Part shown: one piece after another, positions 35,985-44,358 of the stretch
Layout of the letters: the number at the start of each line of letters is the position of its first letter
Numbering within the stretch: position 1 is the stretch's first letter
Source: Saccharothrix sp. ALI-22-I
GTDB lineage: Bacteria; Actinomycetota; Actinomycetes; Mycobacteriales; Pseudonocardiaceae
Direction: 5' to 3'
Assembly: GCF_001984175.1 (NCBI RefSeq)
Contig: NZ_MTQP01000064.1
Location: forward strand, 62,001-126,000
DNA length: 64,000 bases
The notes under the pieces: model-generated
What the model saw: the letters and a program-made list of their open reading frames with translations, nothing else
What the model was told of the DNA's origin: nothing
Database searches by the model: none
Program-made: the position numbers and the translations under genes

Positions 35985-36704
35985 ATGGCTCGCACTGTCA
36001 AGGCCGGAACGGACGCGCGTCGCGAACGGTGGAAGGGGCACCGCGAGGCGCGGCGCGCCGAGTTCGTGGAGGCGACCATCCGTGCCGTCGCCAAGCACGG
36101 CCCGGACGTCGGCATGGACGAGATCGCCGCCGAGGCGGGCGTCAGCAAGCCGGTGCTCTACCGGCACTTCGCCGACAAGTCCGACCTCTACCTCGCGGTC
36201 GGTCAGCGCGGCACCGAGATGCTGATGGACCGGCTCGGACCCGCCCTCAGCCAGGACGGGCCCCTCCGAGCCCGGATCAAGCGGATCGTGGACGCGTACC
36301 TGTCGGTGATCGAGGAGCACCCCAACCTGTACCGGTTCGTGGTGCGCAAGTCGTTCACCGACCGGCCGGTCGAGCAGGACGTGGTCAACGAGGACAAGCA
36401 GCTGATCGCGGCGGCCCTGGCCCGGCTGCTCGGCGACTACCTGCGCGCGTTCGGGATGGACTCCGGCGGCGCCGAGCCGTGGGGGCACGCGCTGGTCGGC
36501 ATGGTGCAGAACGCCGGTGACTGGTGGCTGGACCGGCAGTCCATGACGCGGGCGAGCCTGAGCGACTACCTGACCACGATCATCTGGCACGCCATCGACG
36601 GCCTGCTCCGCTCCGCGGGCGTGGAACTCGACCCGGACGCCCCGCTGACCGCGGATTTCGCCGAAGAACCCCGGTTGCGGCTGGTCAACATCGAGGAGGC
36701 GTGA
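35985..36704 (+). CDS. TetR-family regulator of the oxygenase cassette
   Basis: TetR repressor of 239 aa. A basic N-terminal extension precedes the helix-turn-helix at about residues 43-75 (VGMDEIAAEAGVSKPV then LYRHFADKSDLY). The ligand domain is longer than in the TetR at 33054. The start at 35985 is chosen for the TAGCGT box 7 nt upstream. The stop shares one base with the DUF4873 gene (TGATG), so they are co-translated. It probably binds the palindrome at 35952-35968. Confidence 0.88.
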   Translation: MARTVKAGTDARRERWKGHREARRAEFVEATIRAVAKHGPDVGMDEIAAEAGVSKPVLYRHFADKSDLYLAVGQRGTEMLMDRLGPALSQDGPLRARIKRIVDAYLSVIEEHPNLYRFVVRKSFTDRPVEQDVVNEDKQLIAAALARLLGDYLRAFGMDSGGAEPWGHALVGMVQNAGDWWLDRQSMTRASLSDYLTTIIWHAIDGLLRSAGVELDPDAPLTADFAEEPRLRLVNIEEA

Positions 36705-37006
36705 TGTCGGAGGAGCACGAGCACGGCGAAGAGGGGTACACCGGCGCGGCCGTGCTGGTGTTCGACGAGCGGGAGGTGCCGGTGAGCGTGCAGCTGCGCG
36801 GCTACTTCCAGCCCATCGACGGCCGCTACCACTGGTACGGCCGGGTCGGCGCGAACGAGCAGGTCACCGAGCTGGTGGAGGGCGGTGCGCGGACCGCGCT
36901 GCTGCGCACCCCCGACGGCACGGCGACCGGGTCGTTGACCGACCCCGACCCCTGGCGGCGATACCGGGTGGCGGGCATCTCGACCCCGCCGTTCACCGTC
37001 GGCTGA
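36704..37006 (+). CDS. DUF4873 domain protein
   Basis: Small acidic protein of 100 aa (MSEEHEHGEEGYTGAAV at the start) that fits the DUF4873 beta-sandwich-like family, found alone or appended to flavin monooxygenases in actinomycetes. The conserved core reads GYFQPIDGRYHWYGRV. Function unknown. Overlap with the TetR stop suggests co-expression and a link to the divergent oxygenase/hydrolase pair, perhaps as an accessory or substrate-binding protein. Confidence 0.75.
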   Translation: MSEEHEHGEEGYTGAAVLVFDEREVPVSVQLRGYFQPIDGRYHWYGRVGANEQVTELVEGGARTALLRTPDGTATGSLTDPDPWRRYRVAGISTPPFTVG

Positions 37007-37024
37007 CCAGGGGCGAAAAACGCG

Positions 37025-37052
37025 GAAGGGGCACCCGATCGGGTGCCCCTTC
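37025..37052. terminator. Bidirectional terminator, perfect 28-nt palindrome
   Basis: GAAGGGGCACCC and GGGTGCCCCTTC are perfect 12-bp arms around GATC. They lie between the convergent DUF4873 (stop 37006) and DUF3107 (stop 37079) genes, with an A run just upstream that serves as a T tract for the minus-strand gene. Confidence 0.8.
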
Positions 37053-37078
37053 TGGCGTTCTGGCGAACTCGGCGGGGC

Positions 37079-37309
37079 TCAGTCGCCCGAGACGAAACCG
37101 ACCCGGCGCTGGTCGCTCGGACCGATCTCCACGTACGCGATGCGCGCCGCGGGCACCACGTAACGGGCACCCTTCTGGTCGACCAGCACGAGCTGCCCGG
37201 TACCCGCCTTCAGAGCGTCCGCGACCTGCGCCTCGACCTCTTCGGGGGTGAGCCCGCTGGACACCACGAGTTCCCGCGGGCTGTCCGCGATCCCGACCCT
37301 GACCTCCAC
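37079..37309 (-). CDS. DUF3107 protein (TB9.4-like)
   Basis: Protein of 76 aa matching the actinobacterial DUF3107 family (VRVGIADSPRELVV at the start, ARIAYVEIG near the end), the family of the mycobacterial antigen TB9.4 (Rv3208A, from memory). Cytosolic, function unknown. Its place between TetR-type regulators and the ferritin-like/RhlE genes follows the mycobacterial order. GTG start at 37309. Confidence 0.85.
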   Translation of the reverse strand: MEVRVGIADSPRELVVSSGLTPEEVEAQVADALKAGTGQLVLVDQKGARYVVPAARIAYVEIGPSDQRRVGFVSGD

Positions 37310-37349
37310 GCTGACCTCCGTGCGGCGTTGATGGCTTTCGAACCCAACC

Positions 37350-38048
37350 CTAGCCGAGCCCGAGCGCCGACATGCGCCTTGTGTGGCTCTGCTGGAGGCG
37401 GCGGAACAGCGCCGCGATGCCCGCCAGGTCGCCCGAGCCGCGGACGATCAGCTCGGCCAGCCCGTCCCGCTCCGCCACCACGTACTGGGCCTGCGTCAAC
37501 GCCTCGCCGAGCAGCCGGCGGCCCCACAACGTGAGCCGGTCGCGCAATTTCGGATCGGTGCCGCAGGCGGCCTGGACTTCGCGTTCGGCGAACGCCGAGT
37601 GGCCCGTGTCGGCCAGCACCGCGAGCACCAACTCCTTCGTCGGCGCGTCCAGCCACTCGGCGACCTCGCGGTAGAAGTCGGCCGCCAGACCGTCGCCGAC
37701 GTAGGCCTTGACCAACGACTCCAGCCACGACCGGGGCGCGGTCGAGGCGTGGAAGGCGTCGAAACCCGCGGCGAACGGCCGCATGGCCTTCTCCAGCGAG
37801 TGGCCGCGGTCGGCCAGGTACTGCTCCAGCAGCGTGAAGTGGCCGATCTCGGCCGCCGCCATCTGCGACAACGCGGCCCGCCCGGACAGCGTGGGCGCGG
37901 TGCGCGCGTCCTCGGCCATCCGGTCGAACGCCGACAGCTCGCCGTACGCGAGCGCGCCCAGCAGGTCCACGACCCCCTCGGCCACCTGGCCCTCTTCACC
38001 CACCGCAACCGCCTGACCGGCCGCTCGATCCACTCCCGGGTCGCTCAT
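37350..38048 (-). CDS. Ferritin-like/MiaE-type protein
   Basis: Helical protein of 232 aa with a ferritin-like fold. Candidate iron-ligand motifs are [29 protein letters not shown] and [12 protein letters not shown]. It resembles tRNA-hydroxylase (MiaE)-like ferritin proteins of actinobacteria (the Rv3210c position). Hydroxylase activity on tRNA is not proven for this group. The ATG at 38048 is chosen; the frame upstream is open but antisense to the RhlE leader. It is divergent from the helicase gene. Confidence 0.75.
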   Translation of the reverse strand: MSDPGVDRAAGQAVAVGEEGQVAEGVVDLLGALAYGELSAFDRMAEDARTAPTLSGRAALSQMAAAEIGHFTLLEQYLADRGHSLEKAMRPFAAGFDAFHASTAPRSWLESLVKAYVGDGLAADFYREVAEWLDAPTKELVLAVLADTGHSAFAEREVQAACGTDPKLRDRLTLWGRRLLGEALTQAQYVVAERDGLAELIVRGSGDLAGIAALFRRLQQSHTRRMSALGLG

Positions 38049-38142
38049 ACCGGCGAGCCTAGTCGGGTGTCCTTCACAACACGTCAGGCACGCGAAACCG
38101 CACTTCACCTCGCGTTCCATCCCGATCGGCCTAGTCGGCGGG

Positions 38143-38148
38143 TAGACT
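38143..38148 (+). promoter_or_regulatory. Candidate -10 box and long leader of the RhlE gene
   Basis: TAGACT at 38143-38148 is the best -10-like box upstream of the helicase gene. If used, the mRNA carries a leader of about 150-210 nt rich in GC hairpins. Long leaders are known to regulate DEAD-box helicase genes in other bacteria; here this is inference. Confidence 0.35.
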
Positions 38149-38306
38149 CGACAGTCGACGCCCGGCGCGGCGCGGCCCAATGGGGGCTCGCAGCGGTGCC
38201 GAAGGCTGAACTGCGGCGGCACCGTGCCGTCAGGAGAGGGTGCGCGCACACACCTCGCTGGCCCTCCCGCGACCCCGCCCGGCCCCTTGCGGTGGCCCCA
38301 GTGGCG

Positions 38307-40067
38307 ATGACGCGGTCGAGCGGCCCGTACAGGCCGTGGCGCGCTGGTACGAGAGAGGCGATCATCCTGACCGCGACAAACGAAGAGACCCATATCGACC
38401 CGGTGGCCTTGGAGCACAGCGAGGCGGGAGTGCCCGCGGAGGACACCTCCCACCCGCTCGTGGCCGACGCTCCGGTCAAGCCCGATTCACCGACGTTCGG
38501 CGAGCTGGGCGTGCGCGAGGAGATCGTGCGCGCGCTGGCCGAGGCGGGCATCCACCGGACGTTCGCCATCCAGGAGCTGACCCTGCCGCTAGCGCTGGCC
38601 GGCGACGACGTCATCGGTCAGGCCCGCACCGGCATGGGCAAGACCCTGGGCTTCGGCATCCCGCTGCTCCAGAACATCACCGTTCCGGGTGACGGCACGC
38701 CGCAGGCGCTGGTCGTCGTCCCGACGCGTGAGCTGTGCCTGCAGGTCACCCACGACCTGACCGACGCGTCCAAGCACCTCGGCGTGCGCGTGCTGGCCAT
38801 CTACGGCGGCCGGCCGTACGAGCCGCAGATCGCGGCGCTCCGCAAGGGCGTCGACGTGATCGTCGGCACGCCGGGCCGGTTGCTGGACCTGGCCGAACAG
38901 CGCCACCTGGTGCTCGGCAAGGTGCGCAGCCTGGTGCTGGACGAGGCCGACGAGATGCTGGACCTGGGCTTCCTGCCCGACATCGAGCGGATTCTGCGCA
39001 TGGTGCCCGACGAGCGGCAGACCATGCTGTTCTCGGCGACCATGCCCGGCCCGATCATCACGCTGGCGCGGACGTTCCTCAACCAGCCCACGCACGTGCG
39101 GGCCGAGGAGAACGACGCGGGCGCCATCCACGAGCGCACCGAGCAGTTCGTCTACCGGGCGCACGCGCTCGACAAGTCGGAGTTGCTGGCGCGCACGTTG
39201 CAGGCCCGTGAGCGCGGCCTGTCGATGGTCTTCACCCGCACCAAGCGCACCGCGCAGAAGGTCGCGGACGAGCTGGTCGAACGCGGTTTCGCCGCGGCGG
39301 CCGTGCACGGCGACCTCGGGCAGGGCGCGCGCGAGCAGGCGCTGCGGGCGTTCCGGTCGGGCAAGATCGACGTGCTGGTGGCCACCGACGTGGCGGCGCG
39401 AGGTATCGACGTCGAGGGCGTCACGCACGTGATCAACTACCAGTGCCCCGAGGACGAGAAGACCTACGTGCACCGCATCGGCCGCACGGGTCGCGCGGGG
39501 CGCACGGGTGTCGCGGTCACGCTGGTGGACTGGGACGAGATGCCGCGCTGGAAGATGATCAGCGACGCGCTCAACCTGGGCAAACCGGAGCCGGTGGAGA
39601 CGTACTCGACGTCGGACCACCTGTTCGCGGAACTGGACATCCCGGCAGGTTCGACCGGCCGGCTGCCGATGGGCCTGCGCACACGCGCGGGCCTGGGCGC
39701 CGAGCCCGAGGAGAACCTCAAGGGCGAGAAGAAGACGCGCAAGCGTCGCCGCACCGGTCGTTCGGGCGACGCCGCACCGGCCCCGGAGACCAACTCCAAC
39801 GCCGGCGGCAGCACCACCGGCTCCGGCTCCGGCGAGGAAGGCGGCACCCGCCCCCGCAAACGCCGCCGCAGCCGCGCCGGCGTGGCGTCGACCGAGAACG
39901 GCCAGACGACCGAGGCATCGGCCGAGGTCACCGCCGGTGCACCGACCACCGAGTCCGCGTCCTCCGGTGCCGCACCTTCGTCCGCCGAGGGCGACCGCCC
40001 ACGCAGGCGCAGGCGTCGCCGTCCGACCGGTAACGGCGAGTCGGGCGAGTCCGCTCCGGCCGAGTAG
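38307..40067 (+). CDS. DEAD-box RNA helicase, RhlE-like, with basic C-terminal tail
   Basis: ATP-dependent RNA helicase. It has the Q motif ([12 protein letters not shown]), motif I ARTGMGKT (usually GSGKT or TGKT), Ia PTREL, II DEAD, III SAT and [10 protein letters not shown]. The C-terminus (about residues 480-586) is a low-complexity Arg/Lys-rich tail with [13 protein letters not shown] and [12 protein letters not shown] patches separated by Ser/Gly/Ala spacers, typical of RNA-binding tails. The start is uncertain: ATG 38307 gives 586 aa, while a CTG at 38367 behind GAGAGG gives 566 aa and starts nearer the conserved part. It matches Rv3211 in the syntenic order. Likely roles are ribosome assembly and RNA turnover, especially in the cold. 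Confidence 0.9.
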   Translation: MTRSSGPYRPWRAGTREAIILTATNEETHIDPVALEHSEAGVPAEDTSHPLVADAPVKPDSPTFGELGVREEIVRALAEAGIHRTFAIQELTLPLALAGDDVIGQARTGMGKTLGFGIPLLQNITVPGDGTPQALVVVPTRELCLQVTHDLTDASKHLGVRVLAIYGGRPYEPQIAALRKGVDVIVGTPGRLLDLAEQRHLVLGKVRSLVLDEADEMLDLGFLPDIERILRMVPDERQTMLFSATMPGPIITLARTFLNQPTHVRAEENDAGAIHERTEQFVYRAHALDKSELLARTLQARERGLSMVFTRTKRTAQKVADELVERGFAAAAVHGDLGQGAREQALRAFRSGKIDVLVATDVAARGIDVEGVTHVINYQCPEDEKTYVHRIGRTGRAGRTGVAVTLVDWDEMPRWKMISDALNLGKPEPVETYSTSDHLFAELDIPAGSTGRLPMGLRTRAGLGAEPEENLKGEKKTRKRRRTGRSGDAAPAPETNSNAGGSTTGSGSGEEGGTRPRKRRRSRAGVASTENGQTTEASAEVTAGAPTTESASSGAAPSSAEGDRPRRRRRRRPTGNGESGESAPAE

Positions 40068-40081
40068 GGAAGAATCGTGGT

Positions 40082-40107
40082 GGGCAGCGCGGATTCGAGC
40101 GCTGCCC
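40082..40107 (+). terminator. Terminator after the RhlE gene
   Basis: GGGCAGCGC and GCGCTGCCC form a perfect 9-bp stem with an 8-nt loop, 15 nt beyond the helicase stop. Confidence 0.7.
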
Positions 40108-40703
40108 GGCCCGACCAGGCCGGAGACGCACGATCGGGTGATCATGGCCCGAAAATGTACGGAAACACTGTTCTCGTACCTCGGTTAAACCGAGGCACCC
40201 CGAACCACCCCCGCACCCCGTGACCCACCCCGCCCGCCGGGATGACGTTCGGATCGCGGCAGGAGTTCGGCCCCCAGCGGGACCCAGGCTCGACGGGACG
40301 AGCTCGACGGACTTGACGGGACCTGGCCGGGCTTGGGATAGGCAGAGCTCGGCCACGGCGGGACATGGGCTCAGCACGACATGGGCTCAACGGGACTCGG
40401 GCCACCGGCCAGACCAGGCCCCGGCCCGACCCCGGCGCCAGCCCATCCGGTGCGGACCTGGCCCGCTGAGACTTTGCCCGCGCTACTGATCGGACCTGGC
40501 CCGGTGCGGGCTTGGCCCCGGTGCGGACCCGACCCCGCTTGGACCCTGGACCTCGGTGTGGACGGGTCGTGGTGCGGTTTTGGGCGGGGTGTGGCATGTG
40601 GCTGCGGGCCTCGACTGCGGACGCCTCACACCGAGCACTTCCCAGTGGTGGCAGCATGTCGCCAGACCGACGTGATAGATCACCGACCATCGGGAGCCGG
40701 GCA
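40108..40703. other. Long intergenic region, no gene seen
   Basis: Nearly 600 nt without convincing coding bias. An AT-richer pocket (40140-40195) contains the palindrome CCTCGGTT-A-AACCGAGG (40179-40195). From about 40310 to 40560 the sequence is built from imperfect repeats of words such as GACCTGGCC, GGGCTTGG and ACATGGGCTCA. The promoter of the beta-propeller gene probably lies near 40660-40690. Confidence 0.6.
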
Positions 40704-42020
40704 GTGGGCCAGCCGGAGCAGGCGGAGTCGAACGGGCAGGTCGTGCTGGACGAGGACGTCCTGGCCGAGCCCATCGAGCCGCAGGACGACGACACCCCGG
40801 AGCCGGTGCCGTCCAGGTCGTGGCGGACCAGGGGGGATTTCATCGGTCTGACGCTGGTCGTGGTCGCGGTGCTGGTGGCGAGCCTGGTTCTGTGGCTGAC
40901 CAGCGACGCGCGCAACACCACCAGCCAGACCGGGCCGTCCCAGATCACGCCGCTGCAACCGGCCACGGCGCTGCCGCCGACGCTCTCCGAGATCTGGCGG
41001 GCGCCCAGCGGCGCGACGCCGGTTCCGGTGAACCTCGACTCGGTCGTGGTCACCGGTGACGGCGGCGAGGTCGTCGGCCGGGACGCGGTGACCGGCGACG
41101 TCCGGTGGCGCTACGCCCGCGACTGGCCCCTGTGCACCGTCTCCACGGCCTGGGGCCGGATCTTCGCGGTGCACCGGAAGGAGACCAACTGCTCCGAGGT
41201 CACCACCCTCGACACCGCCTCCGGCAAGCGCGGCCCGCAGCGCAACGGTGACGCCGAACTCGGCACCCGCCTGCTGAACGAGGGCTCGCACGTGCTCACC
41301 ACCGGCGAGACGTTCGCCGAGGTCTACCGCCGCGACGACCTGGTCCGCTCGATGGAGTACGGCCGGCTGCGCGCCATCGTGAACCCGAACAAGCAGCCGC
41401 GCACCAACTGCACGTACGGCTCGTTCGCGGTCACCGGCGGCAAGATCGCGTTGATCGAACGCTGCCCCACCCAGGACCCGTCCGACCGGCTCACGGTGCT
41501 CAAGCCCAACCCCGAGAAGTCCGACGAGCCGCAGGTCATCAGCACCGCGGTGACCGGTGAGAAGGGCGCCCGGGTGATCGCGGCGACCGCGAACCGGGTC
41601 GCGATCGCCGGACCGGGCCGGATCGTGGTGTACGACTCCGAAACCGGTGGGCTGGTCGCGACCTACCCGGTCGACGTCACCGCCGAGGACCTGGCGGGCG
41701 ACCCGCCCGGCCGCGTGGTATCCACCTTCACCAGCACCGCGAACATCTACTGGTTCACCGGGTCGAAGACGGTGGCGCTGTCGCTGGCCGACCTGAACCC
41801 GCTGTGGACCGCCGACGACACGCTCGGCCCGGGCACCACGCTCGCCGGCCGACTGCTGCTGCCGGTCCAGGACGGTCTGAAGGTGCTCGACCAGGTCACC
41901 GGCGAGGAGATCGGCTCGATCCCGGTGAACCGCGACGGCCACACCGGTCCGGTCGAGATGGCCACCGAGGGGCCGGTCGTGCTGGAGCAGCGCGGCGGCA
42001 CGCTCGTCGCACTCCGGTAA
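40704..42020 (+). CDS. Membrane-anchored PQQ-like beta-propeller protein
   Basis: Protein of 438 aa with an acidic cytoplasmic N-terminus, one transmembrane helix (about residues 49-69) and an extracytoplasmic beta-propeller made of PQQ-like blades. Recurring blade motifs include GRDAVTGDVRWRYA, VVYDSETGGLVATY and LKVLDQVTGEEIGSI. Three or four Cys suggest disulphides. GTG at 40704 is chosen for the GGGAG RBS 8-12 nt upstream; ATG 40656 would add a 16-residue basic leader. It occupies the place of Rv3212 after rhlE. Function unknown; such propellers often act as envelope scaffolds. Confidence 0.8.
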   Translation: MGQPEQAESNGQVVLDEDVLAEPIEPQDDDTPEPVPSRSWRTRGDFIGLTLVVVAVLVASLVLWLTSDARNTTSQTGPSQITPLQPATALPPTLSEIWRAPSGATPVPVNLDSVVVTGDGGEVVGRDAVTGDVRWRYARDWPLCTVSTAWGRIFAVHRKETNCSEVTTLDTASGKRGPQRNGDAELGTRLLNEGSHVLTTGETFAEVYRRDDLVRSMEYGRLRAIVNPNKQPRTNCTYGSFAVTGGKIALIERCPTQDPSDRLTVLKPNPEKSDEPQVISTAVTGEKGARVIAATANRVAIAGPGRIVVYDSETGGLVATYPVDVTAEDLAGDPPGRVVSTFTSTANIYWFTGSKTVALSLADLNPLWTADDTLGPGTTLAGRLLLPVQDGLKVLDQVTGEEIGSIPVNRDGHTGPVEMATEGPVVLEQRGGTLVALR

Positions 42021-42233
42021 GCCCACGATCATCGCGCCCGGTGCGGGTCGGCCGAGGTGAAGATGGCGCGGAGCTGGTGATCGTCGTCGATTCGTCACGG
42101 TGAGAGTGACAACTGCGGCGACTGTCGTTCGGTGGGGCTGAGGTAGCCGGCGTTGCGCGTCGCGACCCGGTGACCCCGTGGCACTGCGGGTAAGCACCAG
42201 CGCCCGCGCGGTGAGTGGGGCAGACTGCGAGAC

Positions 42234-43106
42234 GTGCACTCGCAGTTCAGCCCGCACCGCGCGGAACGCGTGGACCTGCCCGGTCGGCACGGCCCGATCG
42301 CGGCCCTGCGCGCGCCCGCCGCCGGACGCGACCTCGGCGCCACCGCGCTGCTGCTCCCCGGCTACACCGGGTCCAAAGAGGACTTCGCGCCCCTGATCGA
42401 CCCGATCGCCGACGCCGGTGTGGAAGTCGTCGCCGTCGACCTGCCCGGCCAGTACGAATCGGTCGGCCCGATCGCGGAATCCGACTACCGGCCCGCCGCC
42501 CTCGGCGCGTCGATGGCCGAACTGGTCGCGAAACTCGCCGCCGAGGGCAGGCGCGTGCTGCTCCTGGGCCACTCGTTCGGCGGCCTGGTCGCGCGCGGCG
42601 CGGTGCTGGCGGGCGCGCCGGTGTCCGGGTTGACGCTGCTCTCGTCCGGCCCGTCCGAACTCCCGCCGGGCGAACGCCGCGCCGCCCTCGACTACGGCGA
42701 GATCATCCTGCGCGAACAGGGCGTCGAGGCGTCGCAGCAGGTCCACGAGACCCGCCAGGCACTGCACCCGCGCTGGCAGATGATCCCGCAGGAGCTGAAG
42801 GACTTCTACCGCGAACGGTTCGTCCGCTCCTCACCCGCCGGCCTGCTGGGCATGGGCGAAGCGCTGCGCACCGAACCGGACCTGGTCGCGAAACTGGCCC
42901 GTGTCGCGCGCGGGGCGGGCATCCCGTGCCTGGTGGTGTGCGGCGAACTGGACGACGCCTGGTCGGCGGCGAGCCAGCGGGACATGGCCGAACGGCTGGA
43001 CGCCGACTTCGCCGTGCTGTCCGGCGCCATGCACTCGCCGAACACCGAGACCCCGGACGCCCTGCTGGCCACGCTGCTGCCGACCTGGCGCGCCTGGCTC
43101 AGCTAA
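42234..43106 (+). CDS. Alpha/beta-hydrolase (monoglyceride-lipase style)
   Basis: Cytosolic alpha/beta-hydrolase of 290 aa. The oxyanion region LPGYTGSKEDF, nucleophile elbow GHSFGGL, acid in CGELDDAWS and a C-terminal His in GAMHSPNTE complete a plausible triad. The GTG at 42234 has CAGACT 7 nt upstream, a degenerate leaderless promoter. Its 3' end is 10 nt from the convergent membrane-protein gene. Substrate unknown. Confidence 0.8.
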   Translation: MHSQFSPHRAERVDLPGRHGPIAALRAPAAGRDLGATALLLPGYTGSKEDFAPLIDPIADAGVEVVAVDLPGQYESVGPIAESDYRPAALGASMAELVAKLAAEGRRVLLLGHSFGGLVARGAVLAGAPVSGLTLLSSGPSELPPGERRAALDYGEIILREQGVEASQQVHETRQALHPRWQMIPQELKDFYRERFVRSSPAGLLGMGEALRTEPDLVAKLARVARGAGIPCLVVCGELDDAWSAASQRDMAERLDADFAVLSGAMHSPNTETPDALLATLLPTWRAWLS

Positions 43107-43116
43107 TGCCCCGAAC

Positions 43117-43419
43117 TCACGCCCACCAGTAGAACCACAGGGTCGACGCCGCCAGCAGCACGACCACCAGGCCGCACACCGCCACGGTCCAGCCCCTGCG
43201 GCGGTCGGCGACGATCTGGGCCACCACCGCGGCCACGGCCGTCGCGATGTGTCCGGCCACCACGTCCAGCCCCGGACCTGGTAGTTCGTTGTTGCCCGCG
43301 TAGATCTGGAAGCCGATCAACGCCAACGCCAACAGCACCAAGCCGACGGCGAGGGCGCCGCTGACGCCGCGCCACAACCTGGCCAGACGCGGTTCGGGTC
43401 TGCTGTCCACCATCGTCAC
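43117..43419 (-). CDS. Small membrane protein with three helices
   Basis: Membrane protein of 100 aa with hydrophobic stretches at about 20-41, 52-68 and 76-98 and a TLWFYWWA C-terminus. No recognised family. The GTG at 43419 has TAGAGT 6 nt upstream (43426-43431), a leaderless-type promoter that overlaps the last codons of the upstream nuclease gene. It is probably transcribed from this internal promoter and by read-through. Confidence 0.65.
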   Translation of the reverse strand: MTMVDSRPEPRLARLWRGVSGALAVGLVLLALALIGFQIYAGNNELPGPGLDVVAGHIATAVAAVVAQIVADRRRGWTVAVCGLVVVLLAASTLWFYWWA

Positions 43420-43425
43420 CCGGCC

Positions 43426-43431
43426 ACTCTA
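43426..43431 (-). promoter_or_regulatory. -10 box inside the 3' end of the nuclease gene
   Basis: TAGAGT on the minus strand ends 6 nt before the GTG of the 100-aa membrane protein and includes the stop codon of the upstream gene. Confidence 0.5.
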
Positions 43432-44268
43432 CGGCGCGAGCAACGCCCACGGATCGATCGTCGGCGCCGCCTGCTGGCCCTCCGGGCAGGAGCGGCGGAA
43501 GTCACACCACGTGCACTGGTAGCCGGTGCGCGGCGGGAACAGGATCTCCGGGTCGCCGCCCGCGGCGAGGGTGTCCGAGGCCAGCCTCAGCTCGTCCGCG
43601 GCTTCCTCGGCCCGCGACACGTGCCGCGCCAGGCTCTCCTCGGTGTGCTCCCACACCGCCACCGTGCCCGACGGCAGGTGGTGCAACTCCACCCGGTGGC
43701 ACGGCTTGCGCAACGTCCGCCGCGCGGCCAGCGCGTACAGCGCCAACGCCTGCGAGCCCCGAGCGTCGTCCACGGTCAGCGCGTGCCGCCCGGTCTTGTA
43801 GTCCACGATCACCAGCTCGCCGTCGCGCAGGTCGATCCGGTCGACCCGGCCCTCGGCGACGATCTTCGACGTCGGCGTGGACACCCACCGCTCGATGCCG
43901 ACCGGCTCGATCGACGTGTCCAGGTCGGTGACGTAGTCGCGCACCCACCCGACGGCCCGGTCCCGGTAGACGGCCGCCTGCTCGGCGTCCCGGAAGCCGT
44001 CGTTCTTCCACTGCCGGTGCAGCAGCGCCACCGCCTGCTCGGGCGTGCGGCGCTCGGCGGGCAGGTCGAACAGCGCCTTCAACGCGTTGTGCACGACCGC
44101 GCCGAGGGTGTTGTGCGCCCACGCCCCACCGCGCGGTGGCGATGGCCGGTCGAGGTAGGCCATGCGGAACCGACGCGGGCAGTCCGCCCACGTCGAGAGT
44201 TTCGCCGGCGTCACCCGCACCAGCTTCTTCGGCATCGCGCCGAAGTCGAACCCCAACTGTTCCTGCAC
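43429..44268 (-). CDS. RecB-family Fe-S exonuclease
   Basis: PD-(D/E)XK nuclease of 279 aa related to RecB/Cas4-type exonucleases. Nuclease motifs are AEGRVDRID and VIVDYKTG, followed by the Gln/Tyr pair in QALALYAL. Four Cys (WADCPRRFR near the N-terminus, and CTWCDFRRSC near the C-terminus) have the spacing that holds a 4Fe-4S cluster in AddB/Cas4. It has no helicase domain. The GTG at 44268 has TAGCGT 6 nt upstream, and dispersed-element copy C lies immediately beyond. Its role in DNA end processing is inferred from the family. Confidence 0.88.
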   Translation of the reverse strand: MQEQLGFDFGAMPKKLVRVTPAKLSTWADCPRRFRMAYLDRPSPPRGGAWAHNTLGAVVHNALKALFDLPAERRTPEQAVALLHRQWKNDGFRDAEQAAVYRDRAVGWVRDYVTDLDTSIEPVGIERWVSTPTSKIVAEGRVDRIDLRDGELVIVDYKTGRHALTVDDARGSQALALYALAARRTLRKPCHRVELHHLPSGTVAVWEHTEESLARHVSRAEEAADELRLASDTLAAGGDPEILFPPRTGYQCTWCDFRRSCPEGQQAAPTIDPWALLAP

Positions 44269-44274
44269 ACCTCA

Positions 44275-44280
44275 ACGCTA
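44275..44280 (-). promoter_or_regulatory. -10 box of the nuclease gene, abutting repeat copy C
   Basis: TAGCGT on the minus strand ends 6 nt before the GTG at 44268. The dispersed element at 44281-44350 directly adjoins it and would occupy the -35 position. Confidence 0.5.
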
Positions 44281-44350
44281 CTGTGTTGATGGCCGCTGCT
44301 CCGCAGACGGCGGCGAGGTCGCCTGGACCGACGCGACCTCGCGGGGTCCG
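44281..44350 (+). repeat. Dispersed 70-bp element, copy C (complete)
   Basis: Begins CTGTGTTGATGGCCGCTGCT, includes the small hairpin CTGC-TCC-GCAG, and ends with a hairpin of GCGAGGTCGC (44313-44322) and GCGACCTCGC (44333-44342). It lies between the nuclease start and the PHP gene stop. Confidence 0.75.
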
Positions 44351-44358
44351 GCTGTTCC

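Noticed and set aside
40680-42767. 695-codon minus-strand ORF opposite the beta-propeller and hydrolase genes
   Set aside because: It spans two real genes and their gap in the opposite strand and has no recognisable motif.
43429-44268. Cas4 of a CRISPR system
   Set aside because: The Fe-S RecB nuclease looks similar, but no cas1/cas2 or repeats are present; stand-alone nucleases of this type are normal in actinobacteria.
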